Source: Palsa-1150 sp036490515
GTDB taxonomy: Bacteria; Myxococcota_A; Polyangia; Polyangiales; Polyangiaceae
Assembly (NCBI GenBank): GCA_036490515.1
Contig: DASXDU010000001.1
Span: forward strand, 310,001-374,000
DNA: 64,000 bases
Direction: 5' to 3'
A model generated the notes under the pieces. That model was not told the DNA's origin. It worked only from the letters and a program-made list of their open reading frames with translations, and ran no database searches. This document shows positions 46,038-54,973 of this stretch, one piece after another (the first letter of the stretch is position 1; each line of letters opens with the position of its first letter). A program made the translations under genes and the position numbers.

Positions 46038-48613
46038 GCGGCCTTCCGACGCGAGGACGCGCGACGACGCTTCGCCAGAAGCGCGCAGCCGACGACGAGA
46101 CCGAGGAGCGGCGCCATCCCGCTCCCGCTCTCGTCACCAACCGTGCAGCCGCATCCACCGGACGAGCCTCCCGGCGCGGCGCCGTTTGCGGTCCCTCCGT
46201 CCGCGCTTCCGGGAGCCCTCGTCCCCGTGCCGGCATCGACTCCCGGCTCACCACCAGCGGGCCCCGCGTCGACACCACGCCCTCCATCGGCCCCGCTGCC
46301 TGCATCGGACGCTCCCGCGGTTCCACAGTCCTGCGCGCAGTTCGCGCTCGTCTCGGCCCCGTCGCAGACGCCGTCGCCGCAGTGGGGGAACGGCGTGTCG
46401 TCGAAGGTCCCGTCCTGGAACAGGCTCACGGCGTTCGCGTAGGTGACGCCGGCGTCCGGCTCCGTCCCGCCGCTGCGGTACACGTACCAGGCGCTGGCGT
46501 TGCCCTCGTCCGCGTACCACCCGAGCGCGGCGGCCTCCACGTTCGACGAGTCGGTCGACGAGACGCCGACGGCGCTGGGTGCCCAGTCGCCGCCGACGCC
46601 GGCGATGAGGACGTTCTGCGAGCTCTCGACGGCCGCCCAGGTGACGCGGCACTCGGTCTTCGTCTCGAGGACGCGGACGTTGCTCGCCTTGGTGATCTCG
46701 ACGAAGTCGTCGCCCTCGCCGTGCTCGAAGTTCGGCCCGTAGAGGGTCAGCGGCGTCGTCGTGCCGTCGACGAGGAGGAAGCGGAAGGCGGGGTTCGCGA
46801 CCCGCGTGTTGTCCCCCGACGCTGCCTGCTGGAGGCCGTAGAACTTCCCGCCGCCGTTGCCCTCGACGTGCACGAGGCTGCGCCCCGCGGTCGCGGACTG
46901 GGACGTCGTGCTCCAGTCGGGCTCGAGGTTGACGTTCGCGTGGTAGAGGACGGAGCTTCGCCCGGCCCGCCAGTCGAACGCCGAGAGGTAGCTCTGCGCG
47001 TAGCCGATGCCGTCCTCGTCGTCGTTGGGCAGGACGATCTGGAGATCGCCGACGAAGGTCTTGCCCGTGGCCGTATCGGCCGTCTGGACGAAGGGCGCGA
47101 AGGTGCCGGAGGGCGCCCACGTGCTCGCCCAGAGCGTCGACTTGGGGCCCGGCACGCCGAAGAGGCGCGTGTCGGGGTGGAGCGTGAGCGTGCCCGAGAC
47201 GAGGTAGTTGCCGCGCGGCAGGAAGACGGCGTCGCCATGGCCCTCGCTCTGGTCGATCGCCTTCTGGAGCGCAGCCGTCGCGTCGGTGTTGCCCGTCGGA
47301 TCGGCGCCGGCGGTCGTCGCGTCGACGACGCCCGGATCGGTGAACCAGGGCAGCGGCCCCGGGAGGTGGCGGATCACGAGATCGCCCGGAGGCGCGCCGG
47401 CCTTCGGCTGGACCTTCGTCAGGCCTTTCTGGCCCATCGTGCCGTCGATGAGGTCGTAGCTCGTGTTGGGCGCGTAGTCGGCGCCCGTCACGGCGGTGTT
47501 CGTGTACGCGTACTCGGTCACGAGGTCCATCGAGCCACTTCCGGCGACGGCGCCGCCCGCCTGCGTGCCGCTCTCGACGAGCGCTCCCGGCGTCTGGACC
47601 CACACGTTCTGGACGACGAGGTCGATGCCGTCGGGGTTGGCGATGGCGGGGGACGCCCCCGCGCCCATCGTCACGTCGCCGTCGAGCAGGACGACGCTGG
47701 CGAGCTGCGGCACCCCGTTGAACGGAGCCATGACGACGCCCGAGCCCGTCGTCTCCGCGATGTGGAAGCCGGCGATGGCGACGGCCCCGTCGGCCGAGAG
47801 CGACAGTCCCGCCTTGGACTGGTTGGTGAGCGTGATCCCCGCGAGGCTGCTCGTGCCACCGTTGTCCATGAGGATCCCGTACTGTCCACCGTCCACGCTG
47901 AGGTTCACCCAGTCCGAGGTCGCCGGTGCGCCCTCGATCCCGGCGTAGCCGCCCCCGGCGTGGACCGAGACGTTGGCCATGTAGCTGTACTGCGCCGAGA
48001 AGAACTGCACGCCGATGGCGCCGGCGTTGCCCGTGCCCAGATCGAGGTCGACGTCGCGGATGACCGCGTACATGAGGCAGTCGGCCGCGCCCACGGTCGC
48101 GTTGACGTACTGGGCCGCGGGTCCGTCATCGACGAAGTGCACGGCGGGCTTGGGGCTCGACGCGTCGCCGAAGCCGGCCGCGGAGTCGGCCAGCTTGAGG
48201 ACCGCGCGCGGACCGCTCGGCGGCCCGACGAGCGTCGGCGCCTGCGCGTTCACCCACTCGTCGTCGTACGCGGAGCCGTTCTTCGCCGCGAGCTGGAAGC
48301 AGTACGACTCTCCGCTGCCGTTCCCGTCCTCGGCCCCGGTCAGCGTGTCCGAGATGAGGTACGTCCCCGGCGGGAGGTACGTGGTCATGAGGTAGTCGCG
48401 CCCGTCGTCGATGGCCGCCTGGATCGCCTTCGTCGAGTCCTTCTGGCCGGTGGGGTCGGCGCCGTAGATCGTGGCGTCGAGGAAGCCGGCGTGAACCAGC
48501 GGATCCTGGGCGTGGCCTTGGCTGACCGTCGGCGGCACGATGAGATCCGCGCGCGCCGCGAGCGACAGCAGGAACGTCGACGCTGCGACGAGGAGGGCGA
48601 TCGGCTTTCGCAT
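46034..48613 (-). CDS. pectate-lyase-fold secreted protein with MYXO-CTERM tail
   Basis: The 859-residue precursor has a cleavable signal peptide (ending near LAARAD) and two tandem pectate-lyase/GH55-like beta-helix units. Unit 1 has ATIYGADPTGQKDSTKAIQ, and unit 2 the parallel ATTAGADPTGNTDATAALQ, each followed by a 'FLPRGNYLVSGTL' or 'YLPPGTYLISDTL' strand. A myxobacterial Cys segment (CGDGVCDGAETSANC) and a Gly/Asp-rich linker precede the MYXO-CTERM signal: SGGCGCTVGD, a hydrophobic helix and a basic RRRASSRRK end. The signal suggests surface anchoring by the myxobacterial sorting system. A polysaccharide-degrading or -binding role is likely, with the sugar unknown. Confidence 0.88.
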   Translation of the reverse strand: MRKPIALLVAASTFLLSLAARADLIVPPTVSQGHAQDPLVHAGFLDATIYGADPTGQKDSTKAIQAAIDDGRDYLMTTYLPPGTYLISDTLTGAEDGNGSGESYCFQLAAKNGSAYDDEWVNAQAPTLVGPPSGPRAVLKLADSAAGFGDASSPKPAVHFVDDGPAAQYVNATVGAADCLMYAVIRDVDLDLGTGNAGAIGVQFFSAQYSYMANVSVHAGGGYAGIEGAPATSDWVNLSVDGGQYGILMDNGGTSSLAGITLTNQSKAGLSLSADGAVAIAGFHIAETTGSGVVMAPFNGVPQLASVVLLDGDVTMGAGASPAIANPDGIDLVVQNVWVQTPGALVESGTQAGGAVAGSGSMDLVTEYAYTNTAVTGADYAPNTSYDLIDGTMGQKGLTKVQPKAGAPPGDLVIRHLPGPLPWFTDPGVVDATTAGADPTGNTDATAALQKAIDQSEGHGDAVFLPRGNYLVSGTLTLHPDTRLFGVPGPKSTLWASTWAPSGTFAPFVQTADTATGKTFVGDLQIVLPNDDEDGIGYAQSYLSAFDWRAGRSSVLYHANVNLEPDWSTTSQSATAGRSLVHVEGNGGGKFYGLQQAASGDNTRVANPAFRFLLVDGTTTPLTLYGPNFEHGEGDDFVEITKASNVRVLETKTECRVTWAAVESSQNVLIAGVGGDWAPSAVGVSSTDSSNVEAAALGWYADEGNASAWYVYRSGGTEPDAGVTYANAVSLFQDGTFDDTPFPHCGDGVCDGAETSANCAQDCGTAGASDAGSGADGGRGVDAGPAGGEPGVDAGTGTRAPGSADGGTANGAAPGGSSGGCGCTVGDESGSGMAPLLGLVVGCALLAKRRRASSRRKAA

Positions 48614-48726
48614 GCGGCCCGGTACAGCAACTCGCGTGCTCGCCGGATCGCCGCGGAAAACGGCGTGCGTCGGCGAGCCCCTGCGATCGGGCGTATGCGT
48701 GGGTGCGATCCGCGGGATCGCAGGCT

Positions 48727-49551
48727 TCAGAACCGGGCCTGGACGAACGCGCTCGTCCCGGCGACGCCGGCCGTGACGGTCGGACGCGTCACGAACAGGA
48801 TCACGGCGGTGCCCGCCGCGAGGACCGCGACCGCCAGCGAGACGTTCGCCGCCGTGAAGCTGTCGCGGACGGGCTGGACCTGCTCCGGGGAGCACGATCC
48901 CTTGCACGAGCCCAGCGCCGATCGCTGATCGAGACCGTGGATGCCGAAGAACGCGAAGCTCCCGGTCGCGGCGAGCGCGATTCCACCGGTCGTCCAGACC
49001 GACCAGGGGACCGGACGCGTCGTCGAAGGGGGCGGCGTCGCGGGCTGCTCGGCGGTCGCCGGCGCGGCGAAGACTGCGCCGACCGAGCGCGCCTTCTCGC
49101 CTTCGCGCAGCAGCACCTCGGCTTCCGCTCGTGTCCCGTCGGGTCGATCGAAGCGGAAGCGATGGAGGCCGGGATCGACCGCGACCGTCGTTCCATCGAG
49201 CCGCTCCGCGATCGGCTGCCCGTCCTCGAAGACGCGCGCGTCGAGCACGTCCTGCCGGTCCGACGTCTTCGCGGCGAAGACCACGGTCGGGATCTGCGGC
49301 TCGAGCGTCCGGAGATCGCCGGCGCAGAGGGGCCGCATCTTGACCGGACACGCCTCGGACGCGCAGCGGACGAGTGCCGCGCGCGCCCGCAGGAGGTGCC
49401 CCGCCTTCGTCAGATCGGGAGCGTCGGAGAACGCTCGCGCGCAATCGTCGAGGGCGGCTCCCGGGCCTTCCGCGCGGGCCACACCGGGCGCGGCCAGCAA
49501 CGCGGCGACGATCGACAGGTGCGCGAGCCGAGCGAGCCGCGCGACATGCAT
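48727..49551 (-). CDS. module B: exported two-TM sensor-like protein with Cys hairpin
   Basis: The 274-residue product has a signal peptide (cleaved near GVARAEG) and a Cys-bearing helical part (ALDDCARAFSDAPD, ALVRCASEACPVKMRPLC). A PEGA-like part contains LDGTTVAVDPGLHRFRFDR. Two C-terminal transmembrane helices are joined by GLDQRSALGSCKGSCSPEQV. It is the counterpart of 20806-21669: both have the same order, the GLDQRS loop and paired Cys. It lies 29 bases downstream of the module B kinase on the same strand. A role as sensor or partner of the kinase is inferred. Confidence 0.8.
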   Translation of the reverse strand: MHVARLARLAHLSIVAALLAAPGVARAEGPGAALDDCARAFSDAPDLTKAGHLLRARAALVRCASEACPVKMRPLCAGDLRTLEPQIPTVVFAAKTSDRQDVLDARVFEDGQPIAERLDGTTVAVDPGLHRFRFDRPDGTRAEAEVLLREGEKARSVGAVFAAPATAEQPATPPPSTTRPVPWSVWTTGGIALAATGSFAFFGIHGLDQRSALGSCKGSCSPEQVQPVRDSFTAANVSLAVAVLAAGTAVILFVTRPTVTAGVAGTSAFVQARF

Positions 49552-49580
49552 GCGGCGAGGATAGCTCCCGCGCTCTCTCG

Positions 49581-51029
49581 TCAGCAGCCCTTCTTCCAGT
49601 GGCGCTTGCCGCTGGCGTCGATCTCGTAGGGCGTATCGCAGTCGATGCGTCGATGCACCGGCGAAGCGGCCGGCGGGTGTGCGGGACGTCGTGGCGCGCC
49701 GCCCGCTTCGGACGACGGGGCGACCGTAGCGGACGCCGAGCCGGACGCCGCCGGTTCGGGCGCGGAGGACGCAGGGCTGCTCGACGGAAGAGGAATTGCC
49801 GGCGGGAGCGCGCTGTCCGCGAGCGTGGGGCTGGAGGGTGCCGGGGCCGCGCCCGGCTCCGCCCGATGAACCCCCGAGAAGACCAGCGCTGCACCGCCGA
49901 TTCCCAGGGCGGCGAGCGCGATGACGACCCACGCGGCGGGACGGCGGCGGCGCGCGGAGACGCTGTCGCTGACGAGGCTCGCATCCGTCGTCTGCGTCTC
50001 GCCGTCGGCCGCCTTCTTCTCCGGCACGTCGGCCACGACACCGCCGACGATCTTGCTGGCCTCCGACGACGACGCCTCCATGTCGGCCACGTGGCGCGCC
50101 CTCTCCTCGAGGATCTGCGTCGCCGTCGCGCCGACCCAGTCGCCGATCTCGCGCGCGGATGCCGGAGCGACCGCGCGATCGAGCGCGACCGCCATCTCGC
50201 GTGCCGTCCCGAAGCGATCCGCCGGATCGCGCGACAGCCCCTTGTGCACGACCGCTGCGAGCTCCGGGGTGACCTCCGGCCGCACCGTGGAGATGGGCGG
50301 GATGTCCGACTCGAGGATGGCGTTCATGACGCCCGCGGGGGAGTCGGCCCGGAAGAGGCGCCGCCCCGCGAGCACCTCCCAGAGGACCACTGACGCGGCG
50401 TAGACGTCGGTACGCCGGTCGACGGCGTGCGCCCGGATCTGCTCGGGCGCCATGTAGGCGGTCTTGCCCTTGATCTGCCCGTCGCGCGTCGTCTGGAGGC
50501 GGCCCGCTGCCTTCGCGATCCCGAAGTCGGCGACGCGCGCGACGCCGTCGGCGCCGAGCAGGATGTTCTGCGGCGAGACGTCGCGATGTACGATCGCGAG
50601 CGGAGCGCCGTCCTCGGCGCGCGCCTCGTGTGCCGCGTGAAGGCCGTCGAGCACCCCGGACGCGATCGCGATCGCGATGGGGAGCGGCACCGGCCGGGCC
50701 GACGCCTGACGCATCACGTGCGAAAGCGTGACGCCCTGCACGTACTCGAGCACGAGCAGCATCTCGTCGCCGGCCGTCACGATGTCGAGGATCGAGACGA
50801 CGTTGGGGTGGCGGATCCGCGCCGCCAGCCGGGCCTCGTCGATGAGCATCGCGACGAACTCCGGCGCCTTCGCGAACTGCGGGTGGAGCCGCTTGATTGC
50901 CACCGTCCGGCTGAAGCCCGCCGGCCCCGTCATCCGCCCGTAGTGCACGGTCGCCATGCCCCCGGACGCGATCTCGTCGAAGAGGAGATACCGACCGATG
51001 GCCCGCGCGGGTGAGTGCGCAGAGGGCAC
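49581..51029 (-). CDS. module B: membrane Ser/Thr kinase with Cys-bounded tail
   Basis: The 482-residue protein has a kinase domain at about residues 10-275 with IASGGMATVHYG, VAIKRLHPQ, HRDVSPQN, a normal DFGIAK and GKTAYMAPEQIRA, so all catalytic residues are present. One transmembrane helix follows (AWVVIALAALGIGGAALVF), then a Pro/Ser-rich extracytoplasmic region and the tail DCDTPYEIDASGKRHWKKGC, the counterpart of the module A tail. The GTG at 51029 (VPSAHSPARAIGRYLL) is chosen as start. The open frame to 51086 would overlap the divergent activator. It is divergent from the FHA-sigma54 activator with 28 bases between them. Confidence 0.93.
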   Translation of the reverse strand: MPSAHSPARAIGRYLLFDEIASGGMATVHYGRMTGPAGFSRTVAIKRLHPQFAKAPEFVAMLIDEARLAARIRHPNVVSILDIVTAGDEMLLVLEYVQGVTLSHVMRQASARPVPLPIAIAIASGVLDGLHAAHEARAEDGAPLAIVHRDVSPQNILLGADGVARVADFGIAKAAGRLQTTRDGQIKGKTAYMAPEQIRAHAVDRRTDVYAASVVLWEVLAGRRLFRADSPAGVMNAILESDIPPISTVRPEVTPELAAVVHKGLSRDPADRFGTAREMAVALDRAVAPASAREIGDWVGATATQILEERARHVADMEASSSEASKIVGGVVADVPEKKAADGETQTTDASLVSDSVSARRRRPAAWVVIALAALGIGGAALVFSGVHRAEPGAAPAPSSPTLADSALPPAIPLPSSSPASSAPEPAASGSASATVAPSSEAGGAPRRPAHPPAASPVHRRIDCDTPYEIDASGKRHWKKGC

Positions 51030-51057
51030 GACCCCCTGATGGTACACTATCGCCGGA

Positions 51058-52386
51058 TTGGACGATTCGCGCGACGACCTCTCCACGATCGATCAGCGGC
51101 GCTTCGATCCGACGCCGCCGCCGCCGGCGAGCTACGTCGTCGTGGCGACCGCGACGGGCGCCTCGATCACCGTCGACGGCAACACGCCCGGCCGGAGCTA
51201 CGTGGGCTCCGCCGAAGGGTGCGAGCTTCGCCTGACCGATCGCACCGTGTCGCGCCGGCACCTCGCGCTGGAGCTCGAGGGCACGGGGCTGCGCGTCCTC
51301 GACCTCGGCTCCACGAACGGGACGTTCGTCCACGGCGTCCGCATCCGCGACGTCCTCCTCGGCGGAGGGGAGACGCTTCACGTCGGCGGCGCGGTCGTGC
51401 AGGTCGAGCGCCGCGCGGCCGTCCCCGCGAGCCTGCCCCAGGCCACGGCGTTCGGTCGCCTCCTCGGGGCGAGCCGCGAGATGCGCCGCCTGTATCCGTT
51501 GTGCGGGCGGCTGGCCGCGACCGATCTCCCGGTCCTCGTCGAGGGCGAGACCGGCACCGGCAAGGAGGTCCTCGCGGAGGCGATCCACGAGGCGAGCCGC
51601 CGCGCGTCCGGTCCGTTCATCGTCCTCGACTGCACCGCGGTGCCTCCGAACCTCGTCGAGAGCATCCTTTTCGGTCACGAGCGCGGCGCCTTCACGGGAG
51701 CCACGTCCCAGCACGCGGGCGTCTTCGAGGAGGCGGACGGGGGGACGCTGTTCATCGACGAGATCGGCGATCTCGAGCTCGCGATGCAGCCGAAGCTCCT
51801 TCGCGCGATCGAACGGTCGGAGGTGCGACGGGTCGGCGGCTCGCGCTGGCTACGCGCCGACGTCCGGATCGTCTCTGCGACGCGCCGCGACCTCGACGCC
51901 GCGATCGAGGCCGGTCGCTTCCGCGACGACCTCTTTCACCGGCTCGCCGTCGGCCGCATCGAGCTTCCTCCTCTGCGCGCACGCCGCGGCGACGTCGGGC
52001 TGCTCGTCGAGGCCTTCTGCCGCGAGCAGGGCGCCGGCCCCGGCGCGATCCCGCGCGAGGTGCTCGCGAGCTGGGAAGACGCGAGCTGGCCGGGCAACGT
52101 GCGCGAGCTTCGCAACGCCGTTGCGCGGTACGTCGCGCTCGGCGAGCTGCCGAACCGCTCGGAAGGCTTCGCGCGAGGTCCGGGCGACTACGCCGACGAA
52201 GTGCTCGCGGCGAACCTGGCGCTTCCGGTCGCGCGGCAGCGCATCGTCGAGGACTTCGAGCGACGCTACGTGGAGCGCGTTCTCGAGGCGCACGGAGGGA
52301 ATGTGTCGCAGGCGGCGCGCGCCTCGGGCCTCGCGCGGCGGTACTTCCAGATCCTGCGGAACAAGTACCCAAGGCGGGACCGGTGA
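51058..52386 (+). CDS. module B: FHA-domain sigma54 activator
   Basis: The 442-residue protein, equal in length to its paralogue at 23170-24498, has an FHA domain (SRRH, LGSTNGT), an AAA+ domain with GETGTGKE, GAFTGA and LFIDEIGDLE, SWPGNVREL, and a C-terminal Fis-like HTH (VSQAARASGLARRYFQILR). The expected activity is phospho-Thr recognition and sigma54 promoter opening. The TTG at 51058 is chosen because its reading gives the identical length and an N-terminus (DDSRDDLST) like that of the paralogue. TACACT (51043-51048) is the -10-like box. A Ser/Thr kinase gene starts divergently 28 bases away. Confidence 0.93.
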   Translation: MDDSRDDLSTIDQRRFDPTPPPPASYVVVATATGASITVDGNTPGRSYVGSAEGCELRLTDRTVSRRHLALELEGTGLRVLDLGSTNGTFVHGVRIRDVLLGGGETLHVGGAVVQVERRAAVPASLPQATAFGRLLGASREMRRLYPLCGRLAATDLPVLVEGETGTGKEVLAEAIHEASRRASGPFIVLDCTAVPPNLVESILFGHERGAFTGATSQHAGVFEEADGGTLFIDEIGDLELAMQPKLLRAIERSEVRRVGGSRWLRADVRIVSATRRDLDAAIEAGRFRDDLFHRLAVGRIELPPLRARRGDVGLLVEAFCREQGAGPGAIPREVLASWEDASWPGNVRELRNAVARYVALGELPNRSEGFARGPGDYADEVLAANLALPVARQRIVEDFERRYVERVLEAHGGNVSQAARASGLARRYFQILRNKYPRRDR

Positions 52387-52401
52387 GGCACGATTGAGCG
52401 G

Positions 52402-53373
52402 ATGACAGGGCTTGGCCGCGCGGGATGGCTCGTCCTCGTGGCGTCGACGGCGTCGTGCGGGCTGGTCTTCTCGCTCGACGGCTACGAGGGCCCGGCGGAC
52501 GCAAGCACGGACGCGACGAGCCAGGACGGGACGTCGGCGGTGCACGACGCGGGCGGCGAGCCGTTCGACGGCGGCACCACGGACTCGGCGTCGCCGCCAC
52601 CCGACGGTCCGGGAGTGGACGGCTCGGGGGAGGACGCGGGCGTCGTGGACGCCCCGTCCACGGACGCGTTCGACGCCGGCAACCCGCAGGCGTGCCCCGG
52701 GCACCCGACGGCGATCTTCTGCGACGACTTCGACCAGGGGACCTTCGGCGCGAAGTGGAATGCCTCGCCCGAGAGCCTCCAGACGACGCTCTCGCTCTCC
52801 GACGCCCAGGCCAGCTCGCCGCCGTCCTCGATGTACGTGTCGGTCTGGGCGGACGCCAGCGTTCCGGAGGCCGTCGGCTACCTCGCCGACGAGATCGACG
52901 GCAGCGCACCTTCGACGCTCCGCGTCTCGTTCGACTTCTTCGTCGACGCCATCGCGCTCCGCTCCGCCCAGGTCTCGATCGTCGGCCTGACCGACGGCAT
53001 CAACGTGGACACGTTCTACCTGCGCATCAACGGCGCGGGCGGGAACGTCAACGTCTTCCAGGTTGGCCAGGACCTCGCCGACGGCGGGGAGCAGTCTTAC
53101 CCCATCGACGCTTCCGACAGCATCGAGCCGTTCGGGCAGTGGGTGCGCGCCATCCTCGTGCTCAATCTCGGGTCGACGCCGACCTACCAGCTGACGCTGG
53201 AGAGGCCGCCGGGAGCCCTCGCGGCGCCGATCACCCCGAGCGTGCCCGTCATACTCGACGTCTCTCCTGCCCGGGTCCTCGCCCTCGCGGGTCTCGAGGC
53301 GCTGGTCTTCTCGACCGGCCAGCCGTCGACGTGCTCGTTCTACGTCGACAACGTCGTCGTCGAATCGGAGTGA
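52402..53373 (+). CDS. lipoprotein beside module B
   Basis: The 323-residue precursor has lipobox ASC followed by GLVFSLDGYEG, the motif shared with the lipoprotein at 24531-25568. After about 90 residues of Asp/Ser/Gly spacer comes a concanavalin-like beta-sandwich: AIFCDDFDQGTFGAKWNAS, SMYVSVWADAS, LRVSFDFFVDAIAL, NVDTFYLRINGAGGNVN and the Cys-containing STCSFYVDNVVVESE. Such jelly rolls often bind glycans. It starts 15 bases after the activator stop on the same strand and is probably co-transcribed. Confidence 0.8.
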   Translation: MTGLGRAGWLVLVASTASCGLVFSLDGYEGPADASTDATSQDGTSAVHDAGGEPFDGGTTDSASPPPDGPGVDGSGEDAGVVDAPSTDAFDAGNPQACPGHPTAIFCDDFDQGTFGAKWNASPESLQTTLSLSDAQASSPPSSMYVSVWADASVPEAVGYLADEIDGSAPSTLRVSFDFFVDAIALRSAQVSIVGLTDGINVDTFYLRINGAGGNVNVFQVGQDLADGGEQSYPIDASDSIEPFGQWVRAILVLNLGSTPTYQLTLERPPGALAAPITPSVPVILDVSPARVLALAGLEALVFSTGQPSTCSFYVDNVVVESE

Positions 53374-53377
53374 GAGT

Positions 53378-54796
53378 CTACTTGAGCCTCGCCAGCCGCT
53401 TCTCGAGCGCCTCGCGCAGGTGAGGGTACCCCCCCGTGAGGGGTACCTTGCCCGCGAAGTCGATCGCGTCCTCGAGCGACTTGCGCGCGGCCGCGTGGTC
53501 CTTCTTCGCCTCGTAGATGTCGGCCTCGAGGGCGAAGAGGCGGAGCTTGCGCGGGCCGTACGCGCGATCGAGGGCCCGCTTCACGGCCGCGAGCGCGTCG
53601 TCGTAGTGCCGGATCTTGAGGTACGCGGTCGCGAGGCGCGCGGGCGGGTTGTAGTCTGCGGGGAAGTCGCGCTCGCTCTGCTGGAGCATGGGGACGGCGC
53701 GCTCGGGGGCGCCGATGGCGATGTACGCGAGGAGGCGATGCGCGTCGAAGACCGCGCGGCCCGCGGCGTCGGGGGCGTGCGCGGCCTGCTCGTCGACGAA
53801 GGCCGACCACGACTTCGCGACGCGCATGGCCTCGGCCGGCGAATGCCCGGGGAGGTCGCGCAGGGCGTTGACGACGTAGTCGTAGAGATCGGAGCGATCG
53901 TCGGCGAGGATCGGCTGCGAGAGGTCCGTCGCGATGCGCTCGCCGAGGACCGCGAGCTCGGCGACGCGCTTGCGCTCGGGGGCCTTGGCCGGCAGGTCCT
54001 CCGCGCAGCCGATGGCGGCGCGTACGACGTCGGCGAGGGCCGTCCCCGCGGGGAGCTTCGGCGCCTCGTCCGCCCCGAGGGTGACGCAGGCGGCGAGCTG
54101 CTTGTCGTCCTGCAGGCGCGACACGAGGCCGTCGACGGCCTGGGGACGGCGCGGCCAGCCGGGAGGAGCAGCTGCGAGGGCCGCGCGGTACGCGGCGATG
54201 GCCTCCTCGTCGTTCGAGGCGGCGCTCGCCTGGTGGCCGCGCAGGAGCGCCATCGCGGCCTCGCTCCCAGCCTCGTTCGGGTGCGTCGCGAGCTCGGCGT
54301 CCGGCAAGAGCTGCGTGAGCTCGACGGCGGTGAGCGACCCGGGCCACGCGAGGACGGGCTTCTCGGTGGCAGAGTCGAGGACGTAGAGGGTCGGGAGGAC
54401 GCGCACGCCGAGGCGCGTGACGAGGGAGGCGTTCTCTTCCTTCTCGGTGTCGACCGAGAGCCACACGAAGCGCGCGGCGAACGGCCGCAGCGCGGGGTCG
54501 GGGAACACGTAGCTCTTCATGCTGAGGCACGTGTGGCACCACGTCGCCCATGCGTCGACGAAGAGCGGAACGCGGCGGGCGCGCGCCTCGGCGAGGGCGC
54601 GCGGGTAATCGTTCTCGATGAAGGCGAGCGACGCCGGCGCAGCGGGTGGCTCGACCGGAGCGGCCTCCGTGGGAGTGGCGCCGGCCACGGGTGGCGCCGC
54701 AGGGATGGGAGCAGCCGACGCCGGTGCGACCGCCGGCGACGGGGCGGCGCAGCCGAGCAGGACGAGCACGGGGACCGCGAGCACAGCCGTTTTCAA
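53378..54796 (-). CDS. thioredoxin-fold lipoprotein with TPR C-terminus
   Basis: The 472-residue precursor has lipobox LLGC and an Ala/Pro-rich spacer. A thioredoxin-like domain (about residues 55-170) has the active-site pair in ATWCHTCLSMK, followed by RFVWLSVDTEKEENASLVTRLGVRVLPTLYVLD with the cis-Pro. The remainder has helical TPR-like repeats (ARLATAYLKIRHYDDALAAVKRAL, LFALEADIYEAKKDHAAARKSLED). The CHTC motif suggests thiol-disulfide activity, like DsbD-type reductases, in the periplasm. It could service the many Cys-rich exported proteins encoded here, which is inference. It converges with the lipoprotein gene, 4 bases away. Confidence 0.85.
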   Translation of the reverse strand: MKTAVLAVPVLVLLGCAAPSPAVAPASAAPIPAAPPVAGATPTEAAPVEPPAAPASLAFIENDYPRALAEARARRVPLFVDAWATWCHTCLSMKSYVFPDPALRPFAARFVWLSVDTEKEENASLVTRLGVRVLPTLYVLDSATEKPVLAWPGSLTAVELTQLLPDAELATHPNEAGSEAAMALLRGHQASAASNDEEAIAAYRAALAAAPPGWPRRPQAVDGLVSRLQDDKQLAACVTLGADEAPKLPAGTALADVVRAAIGCAEDLPAKAPERKRVAELAVLGERIATDLSQPILADDRSDLYDYVVNALRDLPGHSPAEAMRVAKSWSAFVDEQAAHAPDAAGRAVFDAHRLLAYIAIGAPERAVPMLQQSERDFPADYNPPARLATAYLKIRHYDDALAAVKRALDRAYGPRKLRLFALEADIYEAKKDHAAARKSLEDAIDFAGKVPLTGGYPHLREALEKRLARLK

Positions 54797-54821
54797 GGCC
54801 AGCCGAGCATAGCGCGGCCCC

Positions 54822-54849
54822 TTTACACGCGCCGGGCGGTGATTAATTC
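54822..54849 (+). promoter_or_regulatory. candidate promoter upstream of the Hsp20 genes
   Basis: TTTACA (54822-54827) and TAATTC (54844-54849) are separated by 16 bases. AT-rich GATTAATTC contrasts with the surrounding GC-rich sequence. It would give a leader of about 118 bases with GC-rich inverted repeats. No heat-shock sigma32 or CIRCE signature was recognised. Confidence 0.35.
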
Positions 54850-54973
54850 ATGGGACGTGCCCGCCGCGGGCGCGCCTCTTTCCAGGGGCGCGTGCGGCGC
54901 GGGCGCACCCCCATCACCCACGATGCGCACCGGCGGCAACCGTCGCCCGGCGTGCGCCGCGCAGGAGGACTCC

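Noticed and set aside
54850..54973. Heat-shock regulatory element (CIRCE or sigma32) before the Hsp20 genes
   Set aside because: CCCCAT is present near 54909 but there is no CTTGAA partner, and no TTAGCACTC inverted repeat was found.
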